A stretch of DNA of 64,000 nucleotides, taken from positions 106,466 to 170,465 of the forward strand of contig JBBRNP010000008.1 of NCBI GenBank assembly GCA_038230255.1, given 5' to 3'. Shown in pieces: positions 52,511 to 60,934 of this stretch. The notes below the pieces were generated by a model. It saw only the letters and a list, made by a program, of their open reading frames with translations. It did not search any database and was not told the origin of the DNA. Source of the DNA: AV40 sp038230255. GTDB lineage: Bacteria > Verrucomicrobiota > Verrucomicrobiia > Chthoniobacterales > UBA10450. Every line of letters starts with the position of its first letter. Position 1 is the stretch's first letter. The position numbers were made by a program, and so were the translations under genes.

Positions 52511-53650
52511 ATGCGAGAAAATGTCATCGTGCCAAAAACCAAAGCACAACCTGCCGTCGCAAAAATCTACGCCGTTGTCGGCTCGGATGACGTCGAGGTA
52601 AAACATACCGCGGCAGAACTGGCCGAGAAATTGAAGCCGGCCGACGCGGGCGACTTTGGTCTGGAAACGATCGATGGCGCCGCGGACAACGCGGACCAGG
52701 CCGCCACGCGGATAAGATCGACAATCGAAGCTCTGCGAACGCTTCCGTTCTTTGGCGGGGAGAAGTTAGTCTGGTTGAAAAACGCGAACTTCCTCGGCGA
52801 TGACCAGAAAGCGAGATCGGCAGCGGTCCAGGACGCGTTGGAAGAGCTGACCGAAACAATTAATTCCGGGCTCGGATCCGAAATCATTTTGCTGATCAGC
52901 GCAATCGAGGTCGATAAGCGGCGCTCGTTCTACAAATCCCTCGCTAAACGGGCCGAGCTTCAGATTTTCGACAAACTCGATTCGAGCCGCAGTGGTTGGG
53001 AAGAAGAAGCGACCGAGATGGTCCAGGCCCGCGCGAAGAAACGTAAACTTCAATTTGATAACGACGCGCTCGAGCTGTTCGTTCTGCTCACTGGTGGTGA
53101 CACGCGCGAGATCGAGAATGAATTGGAAAAGATCGATCTCTTCCTTGGCAAGGAGCGCGCGGTGAATGTCGATCTTGTCCGCGAGCTCGTGCCGCTCACG
53201 CGTGAGGGCGTGATTTTCGATTTGAGCAACGCGCTCGCCGAGCGCGATCTCGAACGCGCGCTCGACTTGGTCCGACAATTACTGGACCAGGGCGAGAGCG
53301 CGATTGGAATTCTGCTAGTCGCGGTCCTTCCGACCGTGCGAAATTTATTGCTCGCAAAAGATTTGATGGACCGCCATCGCCTTTCGCGGCCCCATGCCCC
53401 TTTTCCCTTTATTTCCGCGATCAACCGACTCCCGGCCGATGCAATTGCGCATTTGCCGCGCAAAAAAGACGGGACGGTGAACGCCTACGCGCTCGGGATT
53501 GCCGCACAAAACGCGCATCGATTTTCGACCAAGCAACTGATTGCCGGAATGCAGGCCTGTCTCGCCGCCAATCTGCAACTGGTCACGACGCAGCTCGACC
53601 ACGAACTGATTCTGACCGAAGTCGTGGTGAAGCTGCTCGGCGAAGTTTAA
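52511..53650 (+). CDS. holA: DNA polymerase III delta subunit
   Basis: A 379-residue clamp-loader subunit. From ATG 52511 the sequence shows the delta pattern: KIYAVVGSDDVEVKHTAAEL, LRTLPFFGGEKLVWLKNANF, EIENELEKIDLFLG and LVPLTREGVIFDLSNALAER. It opens the sliding clamp on DNA. The frame remains open upstream only through the repeat. Two 10-mers lie in it (52714, 53167), in different frames. Its end overlaps the convergent DUF4870 gene by 4 bp. Confidence 0.88.
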   Translation: MRENVIVPKTKAQPAVAKIYAVVGSDDVEVKHTAAELAEKLKPADAGDFGLETIDGAADNADQAATRIRSTIEALRTLPFFGGEKLVWLKNANFLGDDQKARSAAVQDALEELTETINSGLGSEIILLISAIEVDKRRSFYKSLAKRAELQIFDKLDSSRSGWEEEATEMVQARAKKRKLQFDNDALELFVLLTGGDTREIENELEKIDLFLGKERAVNVDLVRELVPLTREGVIFDLSNALAERDLERALDLVRQLLDQGESAIGILLVAVLPTVRNLLLAKDLMDRHRLSRPHAPFPFISAINRLPADAIAHLPRKKDGTVNAYALGIAAQNAHRFSTKQLIAGMQACLAANLQLVTTQLDHELILTEVVVKLLGEV

Positions 53651-54054
53651 CTCTCGCCGACTTGTTTCCGCGCGACGGGGCCGATGTAGGGAATGTCCCA
53701 GCGCGCGCCAGTGAACGCTCTGACGGTGGCAATGATCCACAAGACGACGAAAGCTACGCGAATTAGCGCCCATGCGACGCTTAAAATGATCCCGAAAACA
53801 AAACCAATGGCGGGAATAGAACTCAGAATACCGAACAAAATTGAGTACACAATCCAGCATAGAACAAACACACCGCCAAGAATGATCGACTGCATTGCAT
53901 AAAAGCGCACAAACTGATCGTGTTTCTCCAAAATATAAAAAACCAACCCGCCGATCAGCGGAATGCAGGCGAGCGCCGCGGCGATATTGGAAGGGAGCCC
54001 GGTCGATTTCGGTCCTGAATCAGCTGGCGGCGGAGGCGGTGCGTCGTCGGGCAT
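53647..54054 (-). CDS. DUF4870-type membrane protein
   Basis: A 135-residue protein: a Pro-rich cytoplasmic N-terminus (PDDAPPPPPADSG), then three to four membrane helices with NIAAALACIPLIGGLVFYIL, HDQFVRFYAMQSIILG and the end ARWDIPYIGPVARKQ. This is the layout of the DUF4870/Tic20-like group. The function is not known. Confidence 0.82.
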   Translation of the reverse strand: MPDDAPPPPPADSGPKSTGLPSNIAAALACIPLIGGLVFYILEKHDQFVRFYAMQSIILGGVFVLCWIVYSILFGILSSIPAIGFVFGIILSVAWALIRVAFVVLWIIATVRAFTGARWDIPYIGPVARKQVGES

Positions 54055-54158
54055 AATCTAGTTACACAGGATGGAAGGCTGCCTTGTCAACCTCCGAATG
54101 ATTTTGTGAGTAAACGGTTTTTCTTTTTCGCACCGGCAAAAGCCCATACCGTCTCGCT

Positions 54159-55229
54159 GTGATTTCGACGGAAGTTCGCACCGGTAGGCATTCTCATCGT
54201 GTCCTGATTGGTCCCGGTTTACTGGAGAGCGTTGGCGACGCGATAAAAGAAAAACTCTCGCCCTCGCGGTGCGCGATCGTATCCGACACCAATGTCGCGC
54301 CGCTTTTTGCCGCGAAAATTCAAAAGAGTTTAGCGGCAGCCGGTTTTGAGTCGGAGCTGATTACGATCCCGGCGGGCGAGCATTCGAAGACGCTTAAGCA
54401 AGCCGGCGCTCTGGGTGAAGAAATGCTGCGCGCGGGCTTGGATCGACAATCCTTCGTCATCGGACTCGGCGGCGGCGTCATTGGCGATCTCGCCGGGTTC
54501 GTCGCAGCCATCTTTCAACGCGGGATTCCGCACGTGCAAATCCCAACCACGCTTCTGGCGATGGTGGACAGTTCGATCGGCGGCAAGACCGGCGTGAACA
54601 CAAGCGCCGGAAAGAATTTGATCGGCGCGATTCATCCGCCGGTGCTCGTCGTCGACGATGTCGAAATTCTGAAAACGCTTCCACGGCGCGAACTCAGTCA
54701 GGGTTTCGCCGAAATTATCAAGCATGCCATCATCGCCGACGCGGAATTGTTTTCCATGCTGGAGGGTGTCGATCTTAAGAATGTCGACTTTGTATCATTG
54801 GTCCTGCGCAACGTTGAACTCAAAGCGCGCATTGTAGCGAAGGACGAGCTCGATCAGACGGGCGACCGCGCCTTACTCAACTTCGGACACACGGTAGGCC
54901 ACGGAATCGAGGGCGCGACTGATTATCAGGGGATTTCGCACGGCGAGGCGGTGAGCTTGGGAATCGTTGCCGCGTGCAACGTGTCGGTGGAAAAAGCCGG
55001 TTTTCCAACGAAACAGCGCGATGCGATTGTCGATCTTCTGGGCAAATTTGCGTTGCCGACAAAGTTGCCGGCAAATTTTCCTCGCCAGAAAATTTTCGAC
55101 GCGCTCAAGTTCGACAAAAAGTTCGAGCGCGGCCAGATCCGGTTCGTCGTCACGCCGAAAATCGGCGCGGCGAGTTTATCGCGCGATGTGACGATGAATG
55201 ACATCCGCGCGGCGGTAGAGGCGTTGTAG
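54159..55229 (+). CDS. aroB: 3-dehydroquinate synthase
   Basis: NAD- and zinc-dependent enzyme making 3-dehydroquinate, second step of the shikimate pathway. 356 residues from GTG 54159. SFVIGLGGGVIGDLAGFVAA binds NAD; VPTTLLAMVDSSIGGKTGVN style block reads IPTTLLAMVDSSIGGKTGVN; zinc ligands are in GFAEIIKHAII (Glu), LNFGHTVGHGIE and GISHGEAVSLG (His). Two 10-mers (54767, 55028) encode Val-Asp-Leu. Its stop codon lies in the palindromic element shared with the next gene. Confidence 0.96.
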   Translation: MISTEVRTGRHSHRVLIGPGLLESVGDAIKEKLSPSRCAIVSDTNVAPLFAAKIQKSLAAAGFESELITIPAGEHSKTLKQAGALGEEMLRAGLDRQSFVIGLGGGVIGDLAGFVAAIFQRGIPHVQIPTTLLAMVDSSIGGKTGVNTSAGKNLIGAIHPPVLVVDDVEILKTLPRRELSQGFAEIIKHAIIADAELFSMLEGVDLKNVDFVSLVLRNVELKARIVAKDELDQTGDRALLNFGHTVGHGIEGATDYQGISHGEAVSLGIVAACNVSVEKAGFPTKQRDAIVDLLGKFALPTKLPANFPRQKIFDALKFDKKFERGQIRFVVTPKIGAASLSRDVTMNDIRAAVEAL

Positions 55230-55290
55230 CTGCCGATGTCCTCATCGGCAGAAAATTAGACTCTGCCGCCAGAGACGGCGGCAGCTACAA
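55224..55290. repeat. Two-hairpin palindromic element joining two convergent genes
   Basis: TTGTAG...CTACAA ends enclose the hairpins CTGCCGATG-tcct-CATCGGCAG and CTGCCGCC-agagac-GGCGGCAG. The left end supplies the TAG stop of aroB (55227-55229) and the right end the TAG stop of the amidase-like gene on the other strand (55287-55285). It is likely to act as a two-way terminator as well. Confidence 0.8.
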
Positions 55291-56652
55291 CCCTCTGTTC
55301 TTCGAATAGTATTCCGCCAGACCTTCAGCCACGCTGTCGGCGTACTCCCGAAAGATACTTTTTCGCGCGACGCCGTTGATTTCCTTTGTGCCGTCATAGT
55401 CGCCGGCCTGGATCCGGGCGAACCCATCTTTGCTGTTCATGACGTAAGGCTCGCAGTAAACGACCGGGCAGCGATAAAGCCGTGTGGCCAACAAATTGCG
55501 CGCGTAAACGTAGCCGCTCGATCCAACTTTTGTGGTCGTGAGTGTGGTTGGGTATTGATAAGGCGGAAGTCCGGTCGCTTTCGCCATTGAAGCCGCGACC
55601 GTGTCGGCAATTGGAAGCTCTTCATCGTAAGCGCGACTGAGCAAACGCCGGATCATCTCAAAACGTTCGTCATCGAGATCGAGCTCGTCCTGTAGATAAG
55701 AACCGTTCACGAGCAGATGGAGATGATTATTGTCGATCAAAGTCGGGCTGCCCGGATCCCCCCAGCCTTCGGCATTGAAATGCAGGCAAACCACAAGATC
55801 GGGATGCAGCTTCGTGTTCACCAGGACCGCGCGGCGACGGATCTCGCTGTAGCGATAAAAAAGCATTTCGCTTTGCCATCGGATTGTTTTGTCTTTCTCG
55901 GGATCTTTTGGATCGAGAACGTCCGACCGTGGCTGAGGCAGGCCGTTCTTGATCAGAATTTTCCGAGCGAGCTCCTTGAAATCGCCCGGCCGTTTCGAAG
56001 TGACCGGGTCTGTGCTGTTACGAACGAACAAGACCGTGGCGCCCAGTTTTCGTAATCGCGAAGCCAGCATTCGCGACACGCGCAGAGCGAGATCGCCTTC
56101 CGTGACCGGCTTGGTGTCGCCCACTTGGAACCAGCGTTCTTCCATCTTCGCCCATTTCCCGCCGAGATGACCGGGATCGAGCGCGATGCGCAATCCCGCC
56201 AGCGGCTTATCCGGTTTCGCGGGCGGCAAAGATTTCGCCGGCCGCCAGAGATGTGGAACGCGCGGTTTCGAATTCGCGTCCGACGCAAAACGGAGAGTGA
56301 AGACGTTGTGCGATTCGCGGTTGGTCAGAATCTGCGCGGCATCATTGTCGATCTTGATTAAGTCCGCTGCGAAACCGTGCGTGCAATAAACGTCGTTGAG
56401 GAGATGCGCGAACTCGTCGTGGGTAATGGTGCCCTGATAGTTTTTCAGCACACTCCATTTCGGTTTGCTGCCAAGGACACCCAGGTTGTCGGCCGCGGAA
56501 CCGATTGCCGGAAACGCCATCAACGCGAGAAACAGTAATGACCAAGCACGAATGTCGAATGTCGAAGGAATGACCAAGCACGAATGACGAACAATCGCGG
56601 GCTGCTCTTTCTCGTTCGAGGTTACTTCGTCATTTGGGCATTCGTTATTCAT
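55285..56652 (-). CDS. N-acetylmuramoyl-L-alanine amidase-like protein
   Basis: A 455-residue protein. The catalytic domain is Amidase_3-like: LDPGHLGGKWAKMEER (first zinc ligand), LRVSRMLASRLRKLGATVLF, VVCLHFNAEGWGD (second His) and VVYCEPYVMN (catalytic Glu). A segment PGTITHDEF-like QGTITHDEFAHLLNDVY precedes it. The N-terminus up to about residue 40 is odd: it is encoded by a direct repeat AATGACCAAGCACGAAT (56538 and 56570 on plus) and looks like read-through of intergenic filler, so the true start may lie further in, before FLALMAFPAIGSAADN. The 10-mer at 56346 encodes Lys-Ile-Asp. Confidence 0.8.
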   Translation of the reverse strand: MNNECPNDEVTSNEKEQPAIVRHSCLVIPSTFDIRAWSLLFLALMAFPAIGSAADNLGVLGSKPKWSVLKNYQGTITHDEFAHLLNDVYCTHGFAADLIKIDNDAAQILTNRESHNVFTLRFASDANSKPRVPHLWRPAKSLPPAKPDKPLAGLRIALDPGHLGGKWAKMEERWFQVGDTKPVTEGDLALRVSRMLASRLRKLGATVLFVRNSTDPVTSKRPGDFKELARKILIKNGLPQPRSDVLDPKDPEKDKTIRWQSEMLFYRYSEIRRRAVLVNTKLHPDLVVCLHFNAEGWGDPGSPTLIDNNHLHLLVNGSYLQDELDLDDERFEMIRRLLSRAYDEELPIADTVAASMAKATGLPPYQYPTTLTTTKVGSSGYVYARNLLATRLYRCPVVYCEPYVMNSKDGFARIQAGDYDGTKEINGVARKSIFREYADSVAEGLAEYYSKNRGL

Positions 56653-56694
56653 TTAGCATCGACGTTTTGAACCTCTTCAATACGATCTTGTTCA

Positions 56695-57540
56695 ATGCTA
56701 AAGGTTCTTTTTCTCGGCGACATCGTGGGCGAGCCCGGACGGAACGCGGTGATCACTCGACTTCCCGATCTCAAGGAACAGCACGGCCTCGATTTTATTG
56801 TGGTAAACGGCGAAAACGCGGCGGGCGGCCGCGGCATCACCGGCAAGATCACGATCGACCTCTTGCGAGCCGGCGTTTCAGTCATAACCACCGGCGATCA
56901 CGTCTGGGATCAGAAAGATATTCTTTCATTCATCGACACGGAGCCACGATTGCTGCGGCCGCTAAATTATCCGGCTGGCGCGCCGGGGAGCGGATCGGTC
57001 GTGCTCGAGACGGCGAAAGGAAAAGTTGGCGTAATCAATGTGCAATGCCGCACTTTCATGCAGCCGATTCTGGAAAATCCATTTCGCGCGGTTGATGAAA
57101 CGGTGGCCAGGATGCGCGAGGAAACTCGAAACATTGTTGTCGATGTTCATGGCGAAACAACGAGCGAGAAGATCGCGATGGGTCGTTTTCTGGACGGGAA
57201 AGTTTCGGCTGTCCTCGGAACGCACACCCATGTCCAAACCGCGGACGAACAGATTCTCCCCGGCGGGACGGCGTTTTTATGCGACGCCGGAATGTGCGGC
57301 CCGGTCAATTCGATTCTGGGTCGCGCGGTCGAACCGATCATGAACCGGTTTGTTACGAACTTGCCGGCTTCGTTCCCGGTCGCCGCGGGTGAAGTTCGAC
57401 TGCACGGCGCGTTGATCGAGATCGACGAAAAGAGCGGCCGCGCCACGCGAATTATGCGCGTAGACGAGCCTGGGCCGGCGCAACCAGAGAGCGAACCCGA
57501 GCCGAAGGTCGACAACGACCAATCCGCGAACCCGGAATAG
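56695..57540 (+). CDS. YmdB-type metallophosphoesterase (TIGR00282 family)
   Basis: A 281-residue phosphodiesterase. The metal-binding blocks are VLFLGDIVGEPGR, VVNGENAAGGRGIT, TTGDHVWDQK, VDVHGETTSEK and LGTHTHVQTADE, all as in YmdB, which hydrolyses cyclic nucleotides in Bacillus. The last 20 residues are a low-complexity acidic tail. It follows the amidase-like gene divergently. Confidence 0.92.
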   Translation: MLKVLFLGDIVGEPGRNAVITRLPDLKEQHGLDFIVVNGENAAGGRGITGKITIDLLRAGVSVITTGDHVWDQKDILSFIDTEPRLLRPLNYPAGAPGSGSVVLETAKGKVGVINVQCRTFMQPILENPFRAVDETVARMREETRNIVVDVHGETTSEKIAMGRFLDGKVSAVLGTHTHVQTADEQILPGGTAFLCDAGMCGPVNSILGRAVEPIMNRFVTNLPASFPVAAGEVRLHGALIEIDEKSGRATRIMRVDEPGPAQPESEPEPKVDNDQSANPE

Positions 57541-57625
57541 ACGTGAGCCAGGGCGATTCAGGCCAAGAATTGTGATCGCCAACTTCGAATTGTTTGATCA
57601 AGCTGATCGTCAATAATCGCTAACC

Positions 57626-58249
57626 ATGAAAACATTTTTTGCTCTTTGCCTCGCTACAACGCTTGGACTTTCGATGGCACAATCCGCCCAGCAAGAGGGA
57701 AACCCGGAAGCGACGAAAACTGCGCGGGAAGCGTCACAAGCGGCCAAGGACCAGGATTGGAATAAAGCTATCGATCTTTTTCGCAAAGCCGCGGAAAAGG
57801 ACCGGAAATACACCCAGAACCTTGCCGTCGCTTATCAACAGCGCGCCTATTCCTATGCGAACGATCAACGTTTTCAGGACGCGCTAGGGGATTTAGCGGA
57901 ATCGATCAAAATCAACCCCCGCGACGCGCATGCTTACGAGCAGCGGGCGGCGATTGAAATGAAGATGATCGATTACGAGAAAGCGCTGGCCGATTACGGG
58001 GAAGCGATCAAGATCAATCCGGGCGAGATCAAATATCACCTTTATCGGGGCTACATTTACGAATTGCGCGGCGACCTGCAGAACGCAACGGCCGAGAACG
58101 ACGCTGCGTTAAAGATCAATTCGAAGAGCAAGGAAGCGCTGGAACGCAAACAGCGTTTGCAAAAGATTCAATCGGCGACAGCGCCCACTCCTCTGTCGAA
58201 TGCTACTCCGGTCGCGGCGCCGCCGGCACCTCCAAAAAAGAAACCGTAG
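57626..58249 (+). CDS. Secreted TPR protein
   Basis: A 207-residue protein with signal peptide (MKTFFALCLATTLGLSMAQS) and three to four TPR repeats (about residues 30-170), such as AYEQRAAIEMKMIDYEKALA and YHLYRGYIYELRGDLQNATA. The end is Ala/Pro/Lys-rich. It is likely periplasmic; partners are unknown. Confidence 0.78.
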   Translation: MKTFFALCLATTLGLSMAQSAQQEGNPEATKTAREASQAAKDQDWNKAIDLFRKAAEKDRKYTQNLAVAYQQRAYSYANDQRFQDALGDLAESIKINPRDAHAYEQRAAIEMKMIDYEKALADYGEAIKINPGEIKYHLYRGYIYELRGDLQNATAENDAALKINSKSKEALERKQRLQKIQSATAPTPLSNATPVAAPPAPPKKKP

Positions 58250-58270
58250 GCCGCTCGGCTTTAACGCCAT

Positions 58271-58855
58271 TCAGGACTTGCTGCCGTTCTGAGAATCGGC
58301 GGCAGCGTCTTCCTCCTCTTTCGTAGGAGGCATGAAACGTCGCTTTCGGCGGTTCGCCGGCAGCGGCGTCAAAGTCATGGTGATATTACGACCCGTGATT
58401 TTCGGTTCCATTTCCACCTGGGACATTCCGGAAAGATCGTCGCGCACTTTATAAACCAGCTGCATCCCGAATTCCTGGTGCGCCATTTCGCGGCCACGGA
58501 ATTGAAGCTGCACCCGGACCTTATTGCCGCGATCCAGAAATTCCTCGCCGTGGCGGACCTTGGTCAGGTAATCGTGCTCGTCGATGTTAACGCGAAACTT
58601 GATCTCCTTCAGCTTCGCGCCGCCGGCTTTTTTGTCTTTGTCGTGCTTGGAAAGATCATAACGAAACTTTCCAAGCGAAACGATTTTACAAACCGGGGGG
58701 TTGGCAGTCGGCGCGACTTCGACCAGATCGAGACCGCGGCCCTGTGCTTCACGCAAGGCGTCGGACAATTTCATGACGCCGAGCTGTTGGCCGCCCAAAA
58801 TGACCCGGACTTCGCGAGCGCGAATGCGGCCGTTTACACGAATTTGCGATTGCAG
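58271..58855 (-). CDS. infC: Translation initiation factor IF-3 with probable non-standard start
   Basis: Binds the 30S subunit and checks the start codon. Both domains are present: the N-terminal VNGRIRAREVRVILGGQQLG and the C-terminal KEIKFRVNIDEHDYLTKVRH. The conserved N-terminus extends upstream of the TTG at 58798, yet no in-frame ATG, GTG or TTG lies between it and the stop at 58915. CTG at 58855 (with AGAGGA ten bases before) or ATT at 58843 are the candidates. An out-of-frame short frame starting at an ATG near 58916 ends two bases before the CTG. rpmI and rplT are not next to it. Confidence 0.88.
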   Translation of the reverse strand: MQSQIRVNGRIRAREVRVILGGQQLGVMKLSDALREAQGRGLDLVEVAPTANPPVCKIVSLGKFRYDLSKHDKDKKAGGAKLKEIKFRVNIDEHDYLTKVRHGEEFLDRGNKVRVQLQFRGREMAHQEFGMQLVYKVRDDLSGMSQVEMEPKITGRNITMTLTPLPANRRKRRFMPPTKEEEDAAADSQNGSKS

Positions 58856-58868
58856 ATTAGTTTGATCC

Positions 58869-59104
58869 TCTGGCCCGCGAGACGGGAGTGCGCCATTTCG
58901 CCGGTATTTCTTTCATCGCATAATCAGCGTTCGCTTTCGCCCAACCCTGATGCACCCTGCTTCGCCGCGGCTGCGATGACCGCCACGAAGTGCTCGCATC
59001 ATTATTTGCGAGCCGAAGGGAAGTTGTAGGCAACATTTCGATGCTGGCAAGATGAATCTCGTGGTCGATTGCGATTATTACCGAGCAAGGCATGGGCCTA
59101 CAAC
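58869..59104. other. infC leader region
   Basis: 236 bp with no certain gene. On the minus strand a 19-codon frame beginning MKEIPAKWRTP ends at 58857, two bases before the probable CTG start of infC, and may be a leader peptide. The frame is open further upstream but with no likeness to a protein. Confidence 0.4.
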
Positions 59105-59764
59105 TCATTTCGGCGGCGGATCACCGAAATGTGCCTTATGCGCGACATAGGCGGTCGCATCGTCCAGCATGCTATCGAGTGTCGCCGCCAGCGGCTCGAC
59201 TCTCACCACTCCGGAAAATATCGCGCGGTCTCCGATTTCGGTATCGATAATAAAAGAAGGTCGCTGGGTGATCTGCATCGCATGAAATTCCGCCGTTTGT
59301 GCGCGAATGCGTTTTTCGACCGCCGAGGACTGAGCCGTTTCGAGCAATTTCCTTTTGTCCAGATTGCCCGCAACCGCGCCGACCTCGACCGCGACGTTCC
59401 AATCGCTCACGTTCTTTCCCTCCCGCAAGGCCGCGTGCGCGAGTGCCAGCCGGACGCGATCATCCGTAATGCCAAAGTCTTTGGCCGCTTCCGCCACAGC
59501 GTTTGGAGTAAGCCATTCCTTTAAAGTCGGATCGTACCAATCGGTCCGGAGCATGAATGGCGAACGCATCATCATTCCGCTGCGGCGATAGAACCACTGC
59601 TCCTGCTCCCGCGAAGTGGGCAGGCCGCTCGGATCCATCAGCGCGATCTTCCACTGAAACTCAATCCGGCCGTCGTAGCGTCTTTTCAATTCAGCCCAGG
59701 TCGGTTCCGACCAGAAACACCACGAGGAGACAACGTCCAGATAATCGGTAACAGTGATTCGCAT
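59105..59764 (-). CDS. DsbA-family (FrnE/HCCA isomerase-like) thioredoxin-fold protein
   Basis: A 219-residue cytosolic protein from ATG 59764. The thioredoxin-fold start is TVTDYLDVVSSWCFWSEPTW, with Cys-Phe-Trp-Ser at the site of the usual CxxC. The helical insertion covers about residues 60-160, and the cis-Pro loop is QRPSFIIDTE near residue 175. It could be a glutathione-linked isomerase or reductase. The 10-mer at 59770 lies 6 bp upstream of the start, between this gene and the rhomboid gene. Confidence 0.78.
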   Translation of the reverse strand: MRITVTDYLDVVSSWCFWSEPTWAELKRRYDGRIEFQWKIALMDPSGLPTSREQEQWFYRRSGMMMRSPFMLRTDWYDPTLKEWLTPNAVAEAAKDFGITDDRVRLALAHAALREGKNVSDWNVAVEVGAVAGNLDKRKLLETAQSSAVEKRIRAQTAEFHAMQITQRPSFIIDTEIGDRAIFSGVVRVEPLAATLDSMLDDATAYVAHKAHFGDPPPK

Positions 59765-59836
59765 AAGATAAGATCGACAATAACCGACGGCATTTGACGT
59801 CAAACATCAAAAGTCGAACCTCAAACCTTCAACGTC

Positions 59837-60832
59837 GTGGACTTGAACCACATTTTTCTCTTTATCGCAGTGATTTCGCCGTTGCTGGTGCTGGCGCGAG
59901 CGCGGCGTCCGGGCGGAATTTTTCGCGGCTGGCGCGTCGCTGCGATCATTGTGCTCGGTATCACTGGCGTTGCCTGGCTGTTCTTCCGTGAATATGCCGG
60001 TTACGTAGGCGGCGGGGTCTGGTTCGCGCTACTATTCCTGCCGGCAGTGGGCTTGCGAAAAGCATCGCAACTAGCCGACCAAGGTCGTTACGAATCGGCG
60101 AGACGGCTCACCGCGGCGCTTCAGTTTCTGCATCCGACCGCGCAGTTGCGAGATCAGCTTCAACTTTTTCAAAAATTGGAATCGCGCCGACACGCCGGCG
60201 ACGAGATCAGGACCGAGGACGTTCCGCAAGATCGAGCGGGCCGATTACGCCATGCTCCGGTCGTCGGCATTCTTATCCTGCTCAACATCGCTGTTTTTTG
60301 TATCGAGCTCTGGAGAGGAGCATTGACCAATCCGGTGACGTTGCATCGGCTCGGCTCGCTCGATTCTTTCGCGGTCGTTAGCAGAGGCGAATTTTGGCGG
60401 CTCTTTACCGCCCTCTTTCTTCACTACAACCTCCTCCATCTTGTTTTTAATCTCTTTGCTCTCTATGTGCTCGGCCCGCCGTTGGAGCGAACGATCGGCG
60501 CAGTCCGGTTCGCCGCGTGCTATTTGATTGCCGGAGTGGGATCGACCACCGGCGTTGTCCTGCTGACACTCGCCGGAATTGTGCAGCCGGCCCCGCTCGT
60601 TGGCGCGTCCGGTTGCGTGATGGGAATTGTGGGAGCCTGGGCCGGATTTCTTATTCGTCATCGCCACGTTTGGCAGGCAAAACAACGCCTTCTCAACATC
60701 CTTCTTATCATCGCGATCCAAATCCTATTCGACATTTCCACGCCACAAGTCAGCACATCGGCCCATCTCTGCGGGCTCGTGACCGGTTTTGTCATTGGCC
60801 TGGCCGTCGCCCCAAAAAGAACGGTGTTTTGA
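59837..60832 (+). CDS. Rhomboid family intramembrane serine protease
   Basis: A 331-residue membrane protein from GTG 59837. After two N-terminal helices and a soluble helical part (about residues 60-125), the rhomboid core has EFWRLFTALFLHYNLLHLVF, the catalytic Ser in LVGASGCVMGIVGAW and the catalytic His in TSAHLCGLVTGFVIG. It cuts membrane proteins; no substrate is indicated. It is divergent from the DsbA-like gene. Confidence 0.92.
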   Translation: MDLNHIFLFIAVISPLLVLARARRPGGIFRGWRVAAIIVLGITGVAWLFFREYAGYVGGGVWFALLFLPAVGLRKASQLADQGRYESARRLTAALQFLHPTAQLRDQLQLFQKLESRRHAGDEIRTEDVPQDRAGRLRHAPVVGILILLNIAVFCIELWRGALTNPVTLHRLGSLDSFAVVSRGEFWRLFTALFLHYNLLHLVFNLFALYVLGPPLERTIGAVRFAACYLIAGVGSTTGVVLLTLAGIVQPAPLVGASGCVMGIVGAWAGFLIRHRHVWQAKQRLLNILLIIAIQILFDISTPQVSTSAHLCGLVTGFVIGLAVAPKRTVF

Positions 60833-60934
60833 CAATCGCTTTAAGGGGAAAATTTGGCGCGGGTTATGCAGCTTGGATATTGAGAAACTTGCCGCCCAAG
60901 AATTTTTCGCCACCTTCCCATTTCGCTGCCGCTC

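Noticed and set aside
58857..59108. Protein-coding gene upstream of infC on the minus strand
   Set aside because: The 83-residue product has no motif and odd composition; only the last 19 codons are considered as a leader peptide.
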